From: Candidatus Krumholzibacteriia bacterium | Lineage (GTDB): Bacteria > Krumholzibacteriota > Krumholzibacteriia > Krumholzibacteriales > Krumholzibacteriaceae | Assembly (NCBI GenBank): GCA_028696635.1 | Contig: JAQVGR010000009.1 | Coordinates: 1-14,570, forward strand | DNA: 14,570 nucleotides | Direction of reading: 5' to 3' | Shown: piece by piece, positions 1 to 13,200 of the stretch | How the letters are laid out: every line of letters begins with the position of its first letter | How positions within the stretch are numbered: the stretch's first letter is position 1 | Position numbers and translations under genes: made by a program | The notes under the pieces: generated by a model | Seen by the model: the letters and a program-made list of their open reading frames with translations, nothing else | Told to the model about the DNA's origin: nothing | Database searches by the model: none

Positions 1-1297
1 TCTGGCCGTGGTCGTCGACGGCCCCGAAGACTACCGTTACGTGCTGCGAACGGGGGATCGGCGCCCCGTCGTCGGGGGAGATGATCTCGACCGCCGGCGG
101 CCGGTCTGCGACGGCATCCATGACGATCGACGGGGGATCTTCGTTCTCGAGCCCCGCAAGGTCGGTCACGACGAACCCGAGGGTGTCATCCCCGGTGACG
201 ACGAGCGCGCCTGCGAACCCGCCGGGGACCGGCTCGAGGATCCTGTCAGCCCCCGAAGACGAGCGCATCAGCGCCGCGGCCAGCGGCGCGCTCGTCTCGC
301 CGCTCAGGCGCACCATGGCACCCGCGGGGGCGGCGATCCTGCCGGCCGCCGCGCGCAGGGTCTCGGGCGCCGCGGCAAGGTAGGAGGGAGGCTCGACGAT
401 CGCGTCTATCCGGTTGATCACCGGCCGCCGGAGGACGCGGATCGTGTGCTGCGCCGTCCGGTCGCCGCCGCTTTCGAACCGGAAGACGATCTCCTCGCGC
501 ACCCCCGCGAAACGATGCCGGAACGCCTCGAGGGAGGCGACGCCCCCGGCGATCGTGTCGGCTCTCGCCTCCGTGCTCTGCCAGATCCCCGGGACGACGC
601 TCCACTCGACGTGCACCGGGTCGCGCCTCGAACCGGCGCGGACCGCGGTGACGACGGCGTCATCGCCGGAGAGGACCGCCGCCCGGTGTGGAGCCGCGAT
701 CAGACCGTTCGACGTCCTCGTCCGGAAGGATATCCCCGGGTCGCCGAGGGCGCGAAGGGTCGATCCGGTCGCTCCGGGATCGGCGAGCGTCTGGACGAGG
801 ACCGCCGTGGCCGCCGCGAGCGCGGCTGCAGTCCATCGGGGCCTGCCCGCCTCGGCGAGTATCGGCGCGGCGTCGAACGCCTGGAGCGCCTTGCCGGCCT
901 CCTCGATCGTCCGCGAGAGGAGGATCCCCGAGAAACGTCCCAGCCGCTCGCCGCCGCGGGAGAACTCCCAGGCAGAGGCGATCAGCGATCCGTTCCCCGA
1001 TCGTCTGCCGAGCTCCCACGCGAGCTCACCGGGGCGCGCCGCGATCCCCCCCGCAGAGGCCCTCGCCCCCGCCGCGACCGAGACGGCGACTGCCGACCAG
1101 AAGAGGGCGAACACGGCGGCCGGCATGAGCCGCAGGCCGGGAAATATCGAGAGCAGCCCCGTCGAGACGACCCACGCCGCCGCGGTTCCCGCGGCGAGGA
1201 TCGAGATCCCCGCCATGAAACGGCGCCTGCGCCGCGCGCGCTCGAGCCCCTCGAGCCTCCGTCCGAAATCATCCCGTCTCTTCAGCGCGTCACTCAT
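1..1297 (-). CDS. DUF4175-like large membrane protein, N-terminal part (runs off left edge)
   Basis: The minus-strand frame is open from an ATG at 1297 to the window edge, giving 432 codons without a stop, so the C-terminus is missing. A basic N-terminus (Arg-rich, residues 12-26) is followed by two hydrophobic segments at about 28-52 and 57-78 and a third near 155-171. The rest looks extracytoplasmic and beta-rich. Near residue 300 there is a P-x-Y type motif (VEPPSYL), and near 399-432 a DRPP...DDHG segment; both are typical of the DUF4175-type proteins found beside DUF4159 genes. Family members are usually 700-1100 residues, so roughly half may be present. The function is not established; a link to envelope biogenesis or von Willebrand-factor/MoxR systems is inferred from typical neighbours. 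The start is imperfect: GGGGA directly abuts the ATG with no normal spacing, and the next in-frame Met (residue 28) would remove the basic N-terminus. It lies 184 bp downstream of the DUF4159 gene, across two large palindromes. Confidence 0.78.
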   Translation of the reverse strand, partial: MSDALKRRDDFGRRLEGLERARRRRRFMAGISILAAGTAAAWVVSTGLLSIFPGLRLMPAAVFALFWSAVAVSVAAGARASAGGIAARPGELAWELGRRSGNGSLIASAWEFSRGGERLGRFSGILLSRTIEEAGKALQAFDAAPILAEAGRPRWTAAALAAATAVLVQTLADPGATGSTLRALGDPGISFRTRTSNGLIAAPHRAAVLSGDDAVVTAVRAGSRRDPVHVEWSVVPGIWQSTEARADTIAGGVASLEAFRHRFAGVREEIVFRFESGGDRTAQHTIRVLRRPVINRIDAIVEPPSYLAAAPETLRAAAGRIAAPAGAMVRLSGETSAPLAAALMRSSSGADRILEPVPGGFAGALVVTGDDTLGFVVTDLAGLENEDPPSIVMDAVADRPPAVEIISPDDGAPIPRSQHVTVVFGAVDDHGQ

Positions 1298-4200
1298 TCC
1301 CCGTTTGCCTTCGGCCGGTGCGGCTCGCCCTCCGAAACCCGCACGGGACTGAGGGTTTCGTCGGGCGTGCCGCACCGGCTATTTCATTCCTTGCTTGCTC
1401 CCGGCGTCGCATCCCCGCAGGACCCCTCGGTTCCTCCGGGGGTCCCGAGGGGATGCGACGCCGGGCTCCTGGGCTCCCCGCCTACCGCGTGAGCGCGTAG
1501 TAGAGGATGTTCACCGCCATTTGCACGGCCAGCTCGCGCACCTCGGCCGGATCGCCGTGCACGTCGGCATCCTCGAGCCCGTCGCCGATGTCGCTCTCGT
1601 AGGTGTAGAACAGCACGAGCCGCTCCCCGTCGAAGACGCCGAGCCCCTCGGGAGGCTTGCCGTCGTGCTCGTGTATCTTCGGCGGACCGTCGAGATCGTA
1701 GAAGCAGTGGTAGATCGGGTGGCCGAAGGGGACCGGCTCGAGCTCCCGTCCGGGGAAGATCCTCGCCACCTCGCGCCTGAACGACGCGTCCATCCCGTAG
1801 TTGTCGTCGGCCCAGAGAAATCCTCCGGCGAGCAGATGCTCCCTGATCCGGTCGTGCTCCTCGGCGCTCATCGCCACGTTCCCGTGGCCGGTCAGGTAGA
1901 TGAACGGACACTCGAAGAGCTCCGGCGAGAGCGGCTCTATCGTCCGGTCGCTCGCCGCGGCGGGCACGCCCGTCCTGCGCTCGAACTCGTCGAGCAGGTT
2001 CGGCAGCGACGACGGGTCCGAGTACCAGTCGCCGCCCCCCCCGTACTTGAGCCGGCAGACACCGAGGCGCGCCCCGTCGAGAGAGGCCGCCTGCGCGCGC
2101 CTGTGCGGCGCCTCGCCGCCTGCCGTGGGGCGCTCCTGGCCGCCGGCCTGCCGGGCAGCGCAGAGCGCGAGCAACACGGCCAGAACGACGGCCGTGCCCG
2201 TTGCGGTGCATCTGTCTCGCATCGGCGGGACACTCCTCCGTAGCAGCATTCGCCGGATCCCTCGCGGGGTCAGGCGGACGGCAGGGTCACCATCGCTTCT
2301 ACCCCAGACGCGTCCTCCCTGTTCCGCAGGGCGATCGATCCGTTCATCTCGGCGGCGAACCGCCGGCAGATCGCCAGCCCGAGCCCCGTGCCGGTCGTCT
2401 TCGTCGAGAAGTACGGCTCGAAGAGCCGCTCCTGCGCATCGGCAGAGAGCCCGGGCCCCGAATCGACCACCCGTATCTCGACCGCGGCCCCGTCCCGCCT
2501 GCCCGCGATCGACACATCGCCCCCGTCGGGCATCGCCTCGATTGCGTTCTCGATCAGGTTGACGATGATCTTCCGCAGCGCCTCGCGATCGGCCAGGGCG
2601 GCCGCGCCCGGCGAGGGCTCGTACGAGATCCTCGACCGTTCCACGCCGCGATACCCGGCGACGATCTCCCGGATGAACGGGTCGAGCTCGACCCGTTCCG
2701 GCTTGAGATCGAGGGTCCGCCCGAAGCTGGAGAACTCCGAGGCGATCTGCCTGAGGATCTCGGTCTGCTGGATCACCGTGTCTATGCCGCTAATGAAGAT
2801 CTCCTCGAAATCCCCGTGCTTCTCGTCGTACGCGCGGCGCATCAGCTGCGCGGAGAGCTTGATCGGCGTCAGCGGGTTCTTCACCTCGTGAGCGATCTGG
2901 CGGGCCATCTCTATCCACGCGGAGAGCTTCTTCGTCCGTATCAGCTCGGTCAGGTCGTCGAAGACGATCACCGTGCCGAGATGCTCGCCCCCCTCGGCGA
3001 GCCCGGCGACCACCGCCTTGATCGTCCGGGGGGCGCCTCCCGCCTCGAGGTGGATCTCCCGCTCGGCGACATCGCCCTGCGTCGGGCCGGCGACGCGGAA
3101 GAAGCCGGACAGATTCCCGGAGGCCGCCTCTGCCGCCGTACGCCCGATGAGCGCGTCCGCGCTCACGCCGAGTATCCGCTCGGCGGAGGGGTTGACGGTG
3201 ACTATCGTCCCGTCCGGACCGATCGAGACGACCCCCGCGGCCACGTTGTCGAGGATCGCGGAAAGGTATCTCTGCCGCTCGAGCAGGTCGCGGCGCGCCT
3301 CGCGAAGCGCCGCCGTCATCGAGTTGAACGACTCGACGAGGTCTCCGATCTCGTCGGACGCCCCCGGTTCGAGGCGGAACTCGAGATCGCCCTGCATGAT
3401 CCTCCGCGTCCCCCCCCGCAGGGCGGCGATCGGCGTGAAGATCGCACCGGCGAGGAACACGCCGAGGGTCACCGCTATGTAGAAGATCAGGGCGAGCAGG
3501 CCGAGGATCAGCGCGTTCGTGCGCGCCACTTCCCTGTCGACCTCCGCCGTGCGGTAGAGGTGCGGCACCGATATCACCGCGCTCTCTCCCTGCAGCAGTG
3601 AGGGGAGACCGGCGCTCGAGATGCGGTACGTGTACCCTCCGAGCGTCTCCCTGGAGACGACGGCCCGGCTCCTGCCCAGCGCCACATCGGCGTACACCGA
3701 CGGGGAGAGCAGCGACTCGAGGAATCCGCCCACGAACAGCTCCCGCTCGCTCGAGGCCATCAACCGCCCGTGGTAGTAGACGTTCAGGTGCCGCCCGAGG
3801 GAGGCGGCCGCCTCCCGGACGAACCGGTCGTCGACCGCGCGGCGGTAGTGGAGGAACGCCCCTCCGCCGCTGAGATCGACGGGGATGACGACGCCGGCCA
3901 GCATCTGGCCCCGCGCCCGTGAAGCGGTCACGATCCCCGATGCCGTTTTCCTCAGGCGCTCCGGCTCGACCGCTACGGGGGGGATCGGTCCCCCGGCGGC
4001 GAGCACCGCCGCCGAGGAATCGTACAGCGTGAAGATCGCCCCCTCGTACCCCCGCGGATCGGCGCGATCCCACACCCCGCCCGAGGCGAGCAGCTCGCCG
4101 AAGAAACGGCTCCCGGCGAAGGCCTCCGCCTCCGTCCTCACCGCGTGCCGGATCAGGGACGATGCCGTCTCGGCCGTCTCGTACGCCTCGCGGTCGCCGT

Positions 4201-7200
4201 CAGCCGCGTAGCGATAGCGGATATAACGCCCCGAGAAGAACCCCATCAGGATCACCGGGATGATCGCCACTGCGGTGAACGAGAGCAGGAGCTTGCGCCG
4301 GAACCCGAGGCCGCCTCGCAGGCGGATATCGGGAGTGACGCTGCCGAGCACGGGGAGGCGGCGCACGGCGAGCAGGACGGCGAGGGCGGCGATGGTCAGC
4401 AGGATCTCTATCGAAACGATGGTCGACCACTCGAGAATGCCGTTGTTCAACCCGGTGAGAAGGTAGCCGGCGATGTACCCGTCGCCTCCCCCGCGGGGCA
4501 TGAAGATGCAGTTGTACCGCCCCTCGGAGGAATCGACGACGAACCATTCCCCGGGCGGAGCCGGCACGGGAGCGCCCCCGGGGAGCCTCGGGTCCGAGGA
4601 ATCGGCGACCATCCCCCCCGATACCCGGGCCACGAGCAGCCGCTCGGGCTCGTCGATGCGCGGCGCCACCGAGCCCAACGCGATATTGCGCAGGATCTCG
4701 GGGGCCTCGGGCCCTGCCCCGGTGAGCATCACGGGATTTTCGTAGAAGTAGGGGACGGAGACGGCGATGCGCCCCGCCTGCCTGCCGCTCGCGTGGTACA
4801 TCGGCGCGACGCCGAGGAACCAGCGCACCTCGCCGTGGTCGGTGCGGCGCCCCATCCTGAGCACGCCGGGCCGCACGAGCGAGTCGGCCTCCGCCGAGGC
4901 CTCCTCGAGATGATCCGCCACCTCGAACGGGACGCCGACGGAGAACTGCGAGAACCTCCTTCCCGCCGCGTCGAAGACATCGAAGAGGCAGGAGAGCCCG
5001 AAGAGGCTCAGGTCGCTCCCCGCCCAGGCCTCGAACGCGACGGTCTGGCTGTGAGAGAGGATCCGCGAGATAATAGTCCGATCGAGCGAAAGCTCCTCGA
5101 CGAGATCGGGCATAACGACCTGGAGCCAGCTGTCCTCTGGATAGTTCAGCTCCTTCGTCCTGTCGATCACGCGCCCCCTGCGCAGCGCGTCGTACTCCCC
5201 CGCCGCCGTGCCGTAGATGATCACCGAGCAGATGAGCACGAGGACGAACGAGGCGAAGATCACCGACAGCAGTTCCTCTTTGCGCAGCATCGGGAAGATC
5301 CGCGCGGAGAGGGCGACTATCGCGACGCCGGCGAGGAGAATCGGCCAGGAGGGGTGGAGCAGCAGCCACATTCCCGCGAGGCCGGCCGCCCCCGCGGCGA
5401 GATGCTCCCGGGCCGGCCCGCCGCCCCGGCACATGACGAGCCGGACGACGAAGACCGCGGCGATCGCCAGGGCGGCGACGGAGAAGAGCAGGGCCATGTG
5501 AATCGCGAAAACCGGGACGGAGAAGAACCCCGCATCGAGCCCGATCAGCCGCGGGTTCGAGTTGACCACTGTCCGCGAGACTATCCGCTGCGCCGCGTAT
5601 CCGGCCCCGGCGAGCGCGCCGGCGGTCACGGCGGCGCAGAAGAGGACCCGGGGGATGGAGAACCGGGCGCCGCGGACGAGCCGGCGCTCGAGGTACCCCC
5701 CGTAGTAGGTCCTGAACGCCTTGACCGCGCCGAACACGAACAGCAGGAGGAAGACCGTGGTGACGACGAAATCGCCCCCCGTGCGAAGGAGCCCTCCGGG
5801 GATGTCGTCCGCGAACAGAGCCGGATCGAAGAGGTTGGTGCCGAAGAAGGCCGCCGGTATCTCGAGCCGCAGGAGCAGGTAGCGTATCAGCGCGAGGAAG
5901 AACAGGAGGGCGGCGGTTTGCCTCAGCAGCGAGAGCGGCCGGTTCTCTCCGGGACGCCGTCGCCTGCCCCAGCCTCTGTATGTCCAGCGGGCGATCACCG
6001 CCACGCAGAGGGACAGCAGAAGCCCCGCCCACAGGGCGCGCCGCTGTTCGCCCACGGCGCGCACCGTCGTGTACGTCTCCCCGCCGACGCTCAGGCGCGC
6101 GAGCGGCAGCCCCTCTCCCGATACGAGAAGGCCGCGGACCACGATCGCCCCCTCGGGGGAGGTCGAGACCTCCGGACCCCTCTCCCTCAGCGACTCCTCG
6201 TCCCAGCGCAGCCGGCCGCCGTGCGAACCCATCCAGTACCCGTACTCGATCTCCGCGTCCCGGCGCCTGCCGAGCCGGTCGCCGAGGTTCTCGCTGCGCA
6301 GGAAGCGGTTGCTGATCCGGTAGTTCACCGCCAGGGGACAGTCGACGACCACCCGTCCCCCCGACGGGAGCGGGATGTCGCGGACGAAGAGCGTATAGAG
6401 CTGAGTCCGCGCGATGTGGACGACCGCGCTGTCGACCGGGGAGCCGACGGGGCCCTGGTACCGCGGCCTCCCCCCCCAGAGGGGCTGCTCCGCCCCCGGG
6501 GCGAATACCTGGACGCCCAGCTCGCCGAACGGAACGACCCCGCGAGCCGCCGCGGCGGCGAGGGAATCGACCTGCCGCACCGCCCGCGCACGCTCGTAGG
6601 GGCTCCCCGAAGCGGGATCGACATCTCCGACAAGGTCCGCGACCGCATCGCCAGTCTTTCGCAGTATATCCTCGATCCCGGCGAGCTGCTCCGCCGCCTC
6701 GTCGTAGACCTCCAGGAGCCGCCGGGCCTCGGAGGAGCTCCACCGCTCCTGCGATCGACCGAACGGCGCGGCGAAGACCGTAACGGCGAGCAGGAGCAGC
6801 AGGGGGACGAGCGGCACCGGGTCGACGGCGCGGCACGGGCGCCGCGGGCCGCCGGGAACCGTTTCCTTACCCGGCCGCTCGACGATCTCCTCGATCCTGC
6901 TCGGATACCACCGGGGTTCGCCGGGAAGATCGGTCCGCCCCGCAGGAGGCCTTCCGGCGCGCGGTATGAACAGAAATACGATGAAGCCGAGGTCGAGAAG
7001 CAGGAGCATCACCCAGACCGGCGCGGGGAGAACGACGTGTCCTGCGGAGATATATGCGGTGAAGAAAACGATAGCGCCGACGAGGAACGCCCAGAGGACC
7101 GACAGGAAGACCTTCTTTTCCGTTTCCGCACCCACCGAAGCTGCTCCGGGCCGGCGGCCATCCGTCATCGGGTCGTCTTGATCTCGGCGACCACCCAGCC

Positions 7201-10200
7201 GGGCCCTTCACGGCCCAGCGTGACGTATACCTTATCCTGATATACCTTGCCGCTGCGATTGTTTTTATAGCTCCGGTACGCGATCCCGAAGACCTTCCGG
7301 TCTGGCTTCTCGAGATTGTGGTACTTGACGAACTCGAACTTCGTCTGCTTGTCGGACTCGAACATCTTCCTGAACAGGAACAGGACCTGCGACCTGCTGA
7401 ACTCGCCGCCGCGCTGTCCGATCCCCCGCACGTCTATAGAAACCCGCCCCTCCCCGATGAACGAGGCGATCCCCGCGGCGTCCGAGTTCCCCCAGGCGCG
7501 CTCGATACCCTTGAAGACCTTCAGCGGATGATCGGCCGGCGGCTGGGCGCGGCCCGTCCTGATCGCTTCCTGCCCCGATGCCGGACCGGGCGCGGGGATG
7601 AGGACGGCGACGATTGAGGCGCAGACGAATATGCGTGCGAAAAGGTTTGTCATGGCGCATACGCTCCCGAACCTATTATGAAAGGGCAAGCGGCATGCCA
7701 TAAAATCATCATGGAAATCAAGAGGTTATGGCCGTTCCGCCCACCGGGGTGTCCTGTTTTGGAGAATCGCGTCCTCGAAAGGGGACATCCGGCGCGACGG
7801 GCGCTTCCTCCGGGGGAACCGCCGCGGCGGCAGATGCCGCACGGCGCGCGCCCGAAGGAATCGACTGCCTGTCACCGCCACGACCGGTATATGAACAGCA
7901 CGAGGATGGCGAGCCCGAGGGCGTACTTGACGAACATCGCCTGGAGCTTCCCGATGAAGGCCCAGAACCCTGTCCGCATCGCCCGGTCCATCGAGGACCA
8001 GGCGTAATACTCCCCCGCCACGGCGCCGGCGAAGGCGCCGGCCAGGGCGAAGATGACGCTACCGACGACGGGGATCACGGCCGTTCCCGCAATAGCGCCG
8101 ACAATCCCCCCGACGAAGGCGCCGGCGACCCCCCACTTCGAGGCCCCCTTGCGGGCGACGACGACGACCCCGAGCGTCGATTCGATGATCTCCCCGATCA
8201 CGGCCAGCGCCGCCATCGCGACGAGCCACGGCCAGCCGACCGCGCCGAACCCCCGGGCGAGGTCGTAGACGACGATCACGCCGAGCGCGATCCAGCTCCC
8301 CGGCAGACCGGCGAAGATCAGCGCGTCGAGGAAAAATACCAGGACATACAGGAGGACGAGCCCCGCATGCTGGAGGATGGAGACCACGGCAACGGCTCCC
8401 GCGGACGGATCACTTGTTCCGGGCGGCGATCCGGTTCTGCCACTCGACGAGGATCGGGCTCGCCACGTAGATCGACGAGTAGGTCCCGACCACGATCCCT
8501 ACGAGAAGCGCGAAGGCGAAGTCGTGTATCACCTCTCCCCCGAGGAAGTAGAGGCACACCACGACGAAGAGGGTCGTCAGCGAGGTGATCACCGTACGGC
8601 TGAGGGACTCGTTGATCGAGATGTCGATCATGCGGTCGAAGGTCTCGCGGCGCCTGAGTCCGAAGTTCTCCCGTATCCGGTCGAAGACCACGATCGTGTC
8701 GTTGAGCGAGTACCCGACGATCGTGAGGAACGCGGCGATGACGACGATCGATATCTCCTTGCCGAGCAGCGAGAAGATCCCGAGGGTGATCAGCACGTCG
8801 TGCACGAGCGCTATGATCGCGCCGACGGCGAACCTGAACTCGAACCTCCAGCTGATGTAGACGAGGATGCCGAAGAGCGAGATGACTATCGCCGCCCAGG
8901 TGCGGTTCTTCAGTTCCTCGCCGATCTTCGGGCCGACCGTCTCGGTCCGCCGGACCTCTATCGTCCGGTCGGGGAACCGTCTCTCGATCCCCGCCTTCAG
9001 CTTGTCGGCCGCCGTCGCCTCGACGCCGAGGAACGGGAGGCTGAAGGCGACGCGGCGGCCGCTCTCCCGGGTCAGCTCGACGACGCCGACCCCCCGGCCC
9101 CGGACCGATTCCCGCAGCTCGGCGGCCGGCGGGATCGAATCCCCCTCGACGATGACGAGGTTGCCCCCCTCGAACCCTTCCGAAAGGTCCGGGAGCATCT
9201 CCTTCGACGAGACGACCGTCCAGTTCCCCTGCGGGTGAACGGCGTTCAGGGCGTCGAGGAGGCGCTCGGCGGCGACGCCCTCCTCGCTGATCCGTTCGAC
9301 GGTGATCAGGTATTCGTTGAGCGAACCGAACTGCTGGATCTGGCCTCCGTCGTACCCGGCGGCGATCACGGCCTCGCGGACCTGGCCGATCGGCACGTGC
9401 TCGTCGAAGCGCAGCTGCACGAGGGTGCCTCCCTCGAAGTCGATGCTCAGGTTCGGCCCGCCCTTGACCAGCAGGGAGACCAGTCCGGCCGCGATCAGCG
9501 CGAGCGAGATGATGTACGCCCGTTTCCTGTGCTTCACGAAGTGGATATGGGTCTCATGGAAGAACTGCATGTCGTCTCCTCGCCGGAATCCCTTCCGTCA
9601 GATACTGAGTTTCGTGATCGTGCCGCGCCTCGTCCACAGATCGAAGATCACGCGACTGAAGACGAGGGCGGTGAACATGCTCGCGATGATGCCGATGCTC
9701 AGCGTCGTCGCGAACCCCTTGATCGGACCGGTCCCGAACTGCCAGAGGACGACTGCGGTGATCAGCGTCGTCAGGTTGGCGTCGAAGATCGTCGTGAACG
9801 CGCGATCGTATCCGGCGTCTATCGACGACCGGATCGTCTTCTCCTTCTTGAGCTCCTCGCGGATCCGCTCGAATATGAGCACGTTCGCGTCGATCGCCAT
9901 GCCGATCGTGAGGATGATGCCGGCGATCCCGGGGAGCGTCAGGGCGGCGCCGAGGTAGGCGAGCGCGCCGAAGAGTATCACGAGATTGAACAGCAGGGCC
10001 AGCGACGCGATCACGCCGGAGAGCCCGTAGTAGATGATCATGAACACGACCACCACGGCGAGTCCGAGCACCGCCGCCCGCACGCCCATGCGGATCGAAT
10101 CGGCGCCGAGGCTCGGGCCGACGCTCCGCTCCTCGCGGGGGACCAGGTCGGCGGGGAGCGCGCCGGCGCGCAGGATCACCGAGAGATCCCGGGCCTCCTC

Positions 10201-13200
10201 GTCGGTGAAGCTTCCCTCTATATACCCGCGGCCGTCGGGGATCTTGCTCCTGATGACGGGGTAGCTCCTGATCCTGCCGTCGAGGATGATCGCCGTGAAC
10301 CTGCCGACGTTCTGCCCGGTGAACCGCGCCAGCTCGCGTCCGCCCTTCCGGTTGAACTGGAAGGAGACGATCAGCTGGTTCGGGCTGTCCGGATCGGACT
10401 GCGCGACGGCCGTCTCGAGGTTGGATCCCGACACCATCTCGTCCCTGGCGACGAGGAAGAGGTACTTCGCTCGGCCCCCCTCGGGAAGGGTCAACGGCTC
10501 GTCGAAGAAGAAGAACTCCGAGTCCTTCGGGATCGCCGCCTGGACCTCGGGGCGAGCGAGCATGGCCCGCACGCGCGGGACATTCTCCTCGGCCACGACG
10601 AGCCAGTCGCGGTAGAAGCTCAGCAGGAGGGAGGTGAACGGCTTGTCCTTGTCCGCCGCCCGCATCGGGACCTCGCCGAGCGGGGTCTCGGGCGTCTCGC
10701 CGAGCTGCGGCGTCTCGAGCGACGGCGGGGAGGGAACGGTCGAATCCGTCTGCGCGGGGGCGGCTTCCTCCTGCCCGCCGGAATCCGGAGCGGCGATCGC
10801 CGTCTCGTCGGCCGGGGGTTCGACCTCGAGGATCGAATCGCCGAGCGAGCGGGCGAGGGCCTCGTCGATCTCGGTCAGCACGGGCACGACTTCCTGCTGC
10901 TGCCGCACGAGCCGCCATTCGAGCATGGCGGTCTGGCCTATCAGGCGCTTGGCCCGGTCGGCGTCCTGCAGGCCGGGAAGCTGGACGACGATCCGCTTCT
11001 GTCCCTCGCGCTTGATGTCGGGCTCGGAGACTCCGAACTGGTCGATCCTGTTGCGGATCACCTGGAGCGCCCGGTCGACGACGTCGACGCGCTCGTCCTC
11101 GCCGAGCTGGGAGTCGTCGACCTCGAGGACGAGGTACATCCCGCCCTTGAGATCGAGGCCGGGCTTTATCGACTTGCCGATCAGCCTGTCGTATTTCTCG
11201 GGCTCGGAAACCTCGAGCGCCGCGCGCTGCTCGGGGCTCATCGTCAGCACGCGGAATGTCGGGAACAGCGCCCACAGGGAGGCGATCAGGACGACGGCGA
11301 CGATGATGATCTTATATCTGAGATTCTTGCTCACGTTACCTCGCTTTACGAGACCGCCGGGAGTGGCCGACCCCCGCATCGGGGGCCCCGCCGAAGGGCA
11401 TACGTCTCCCCATATGATACAGAGTGAGTAATTTATACCAATACGGGGGGCCAGTCAAAGAGAAAATAATCTCCCGAGGTCCGTCATGAATAGCGGCGGC
11501 GATCCCCGTGTATCTCGGTATGAGCGGCGCGCGCCGCCGGCGGCCGGTCGGCGCGCCCCGGCGGCCCCTCGGGGGCAGGGCCGCCGGGAGACCGTCCCCG
11601 CACCAGGAGGGAGAAAGATGAACGACTCGCGATACACATGCCCGAAATGCCGGAACACACAGTACGACGTGGGGGAGTTCCGCGCCACGGGCGGCTTCTG
11701 GACGAAGATCTTCGACATCCAGACGAAACGGTTCACGACCGTCGTCTGCCGCCGCTGCCGGTACACCGAGATATACGCGGCGGACAGCAGCATGCTCGGC
11801 AATATCTTCGACTTCTTCACCGACTGACGGCTCGCGGCCGGCGCGGCACTCTCCCCGCTGTCCGCCCCCCGGCCATCCCCGCGGCCCTCCCTGCGCCGGA
11901 CGCCTCCGGCTCAGTGGGGCCGACTTTCGGCTGTATCAGTCGCCACTTCCGGTATAGAATAGATCCGCCCGGCCGGTCGGGCAATCCGGCCCGGGCGCAC
12001 CGCGGGACCTCGCACCCCGCGTGCCCGGAATCCCGCAGGCCGGCGCACCCCCGGCCAGGGCATTTCGCAGGCCGGCGCCCGTCGCCGGCGATAAGGGAGG
12101 AATAATGCAGCCTCTGTTCCGCTCTGCCGCCGCCCTCGCCCTTCTACTCTGCGCCGCGGCCCCCGCTACCTCCGGAGCGGCGCGCGCCGCCGGCTCGAAA
12201 TCCGGCGCTGACCCGACGCCTCTCGCCGTAAAAGAGGTCGTCGATCTCGAGGAGGCCGGCTCGTTCGACATCTCGCCGGACGGCCTCCGGGCCGTCTGGG
12301 TGCGCACGGCGAGCGACCGCGACAAGAACGTCAGGATCGGGCAGATACGCCTGAGCTCTCTTGCCGATACTGCGCAGGTGGCTGTCACCCGCATGGATGA
12401 CGGCGCCGGCTCCCCGCTCTTCTCGCCCGACGGCTCGCTGATCGCGTTTCTCGCTGCAGAGGGCGGGAAGAAGGCTCAGATCTGGCTGTACGATACCCGG
12501 GGAGGGGCGCCGCGTGCGCTGACATCCCTCGAGCAGGGGGTCTCCTCGTTCGAGTGGCGCTCCGCCGGCGAGATCATCTTCGCTGCGGCAGAGGACTCCA
12601 CCTTCCGCGAACGGGGACTCGCCAAGAAGAAGGACGACGTGATCGTCGCCGCCGACCAGGAGCGCTACCGCCCCGTGCGGCTCTTTTCGGTCGAAACGGC
12701 CACGGGCAGGATCCGGCGCCTGACCGGGAATCCCGGCGTCGTCACCGAGTTCGCCGTCTCGCCGGACGGCGGCCGGGCCGTCTACGCGGTGAATGTCAGC
12801 GTCGACTACCAGTACGACCACCGCGAACGGCCCCGCCAGTACCTGCTCGACCTCATATCCGGCGCCTCCTCCGAGATATGCGCCGAGCCGTTCGTCGATC
12901 CGCACGGATTCGTCTGGGACGAGACGGGGGAGGGGATCTACTGCAGCAGGGCTGTCGCGAGCGATTCGACGGACGACTACGTGAGCATCTCTCATCTCTA
13001 CCGGTTCGATCCCGCCTCGGGGGCACTCGAGCCGGTCACGAGGTTCTGGGAGAACGGCCTCGGGATGGGAGGCGGGGGGTACGCCGTCACGAGGGACGGG
13101 GTCGTTGCGGCGCTCGCCGACGGCGCCCGGAACCGGATCGCCGTGATACGCCGAAGCGGGAAGCGGTTCAGTCATCGGTTCATCGAGCCCCCCGACGGTC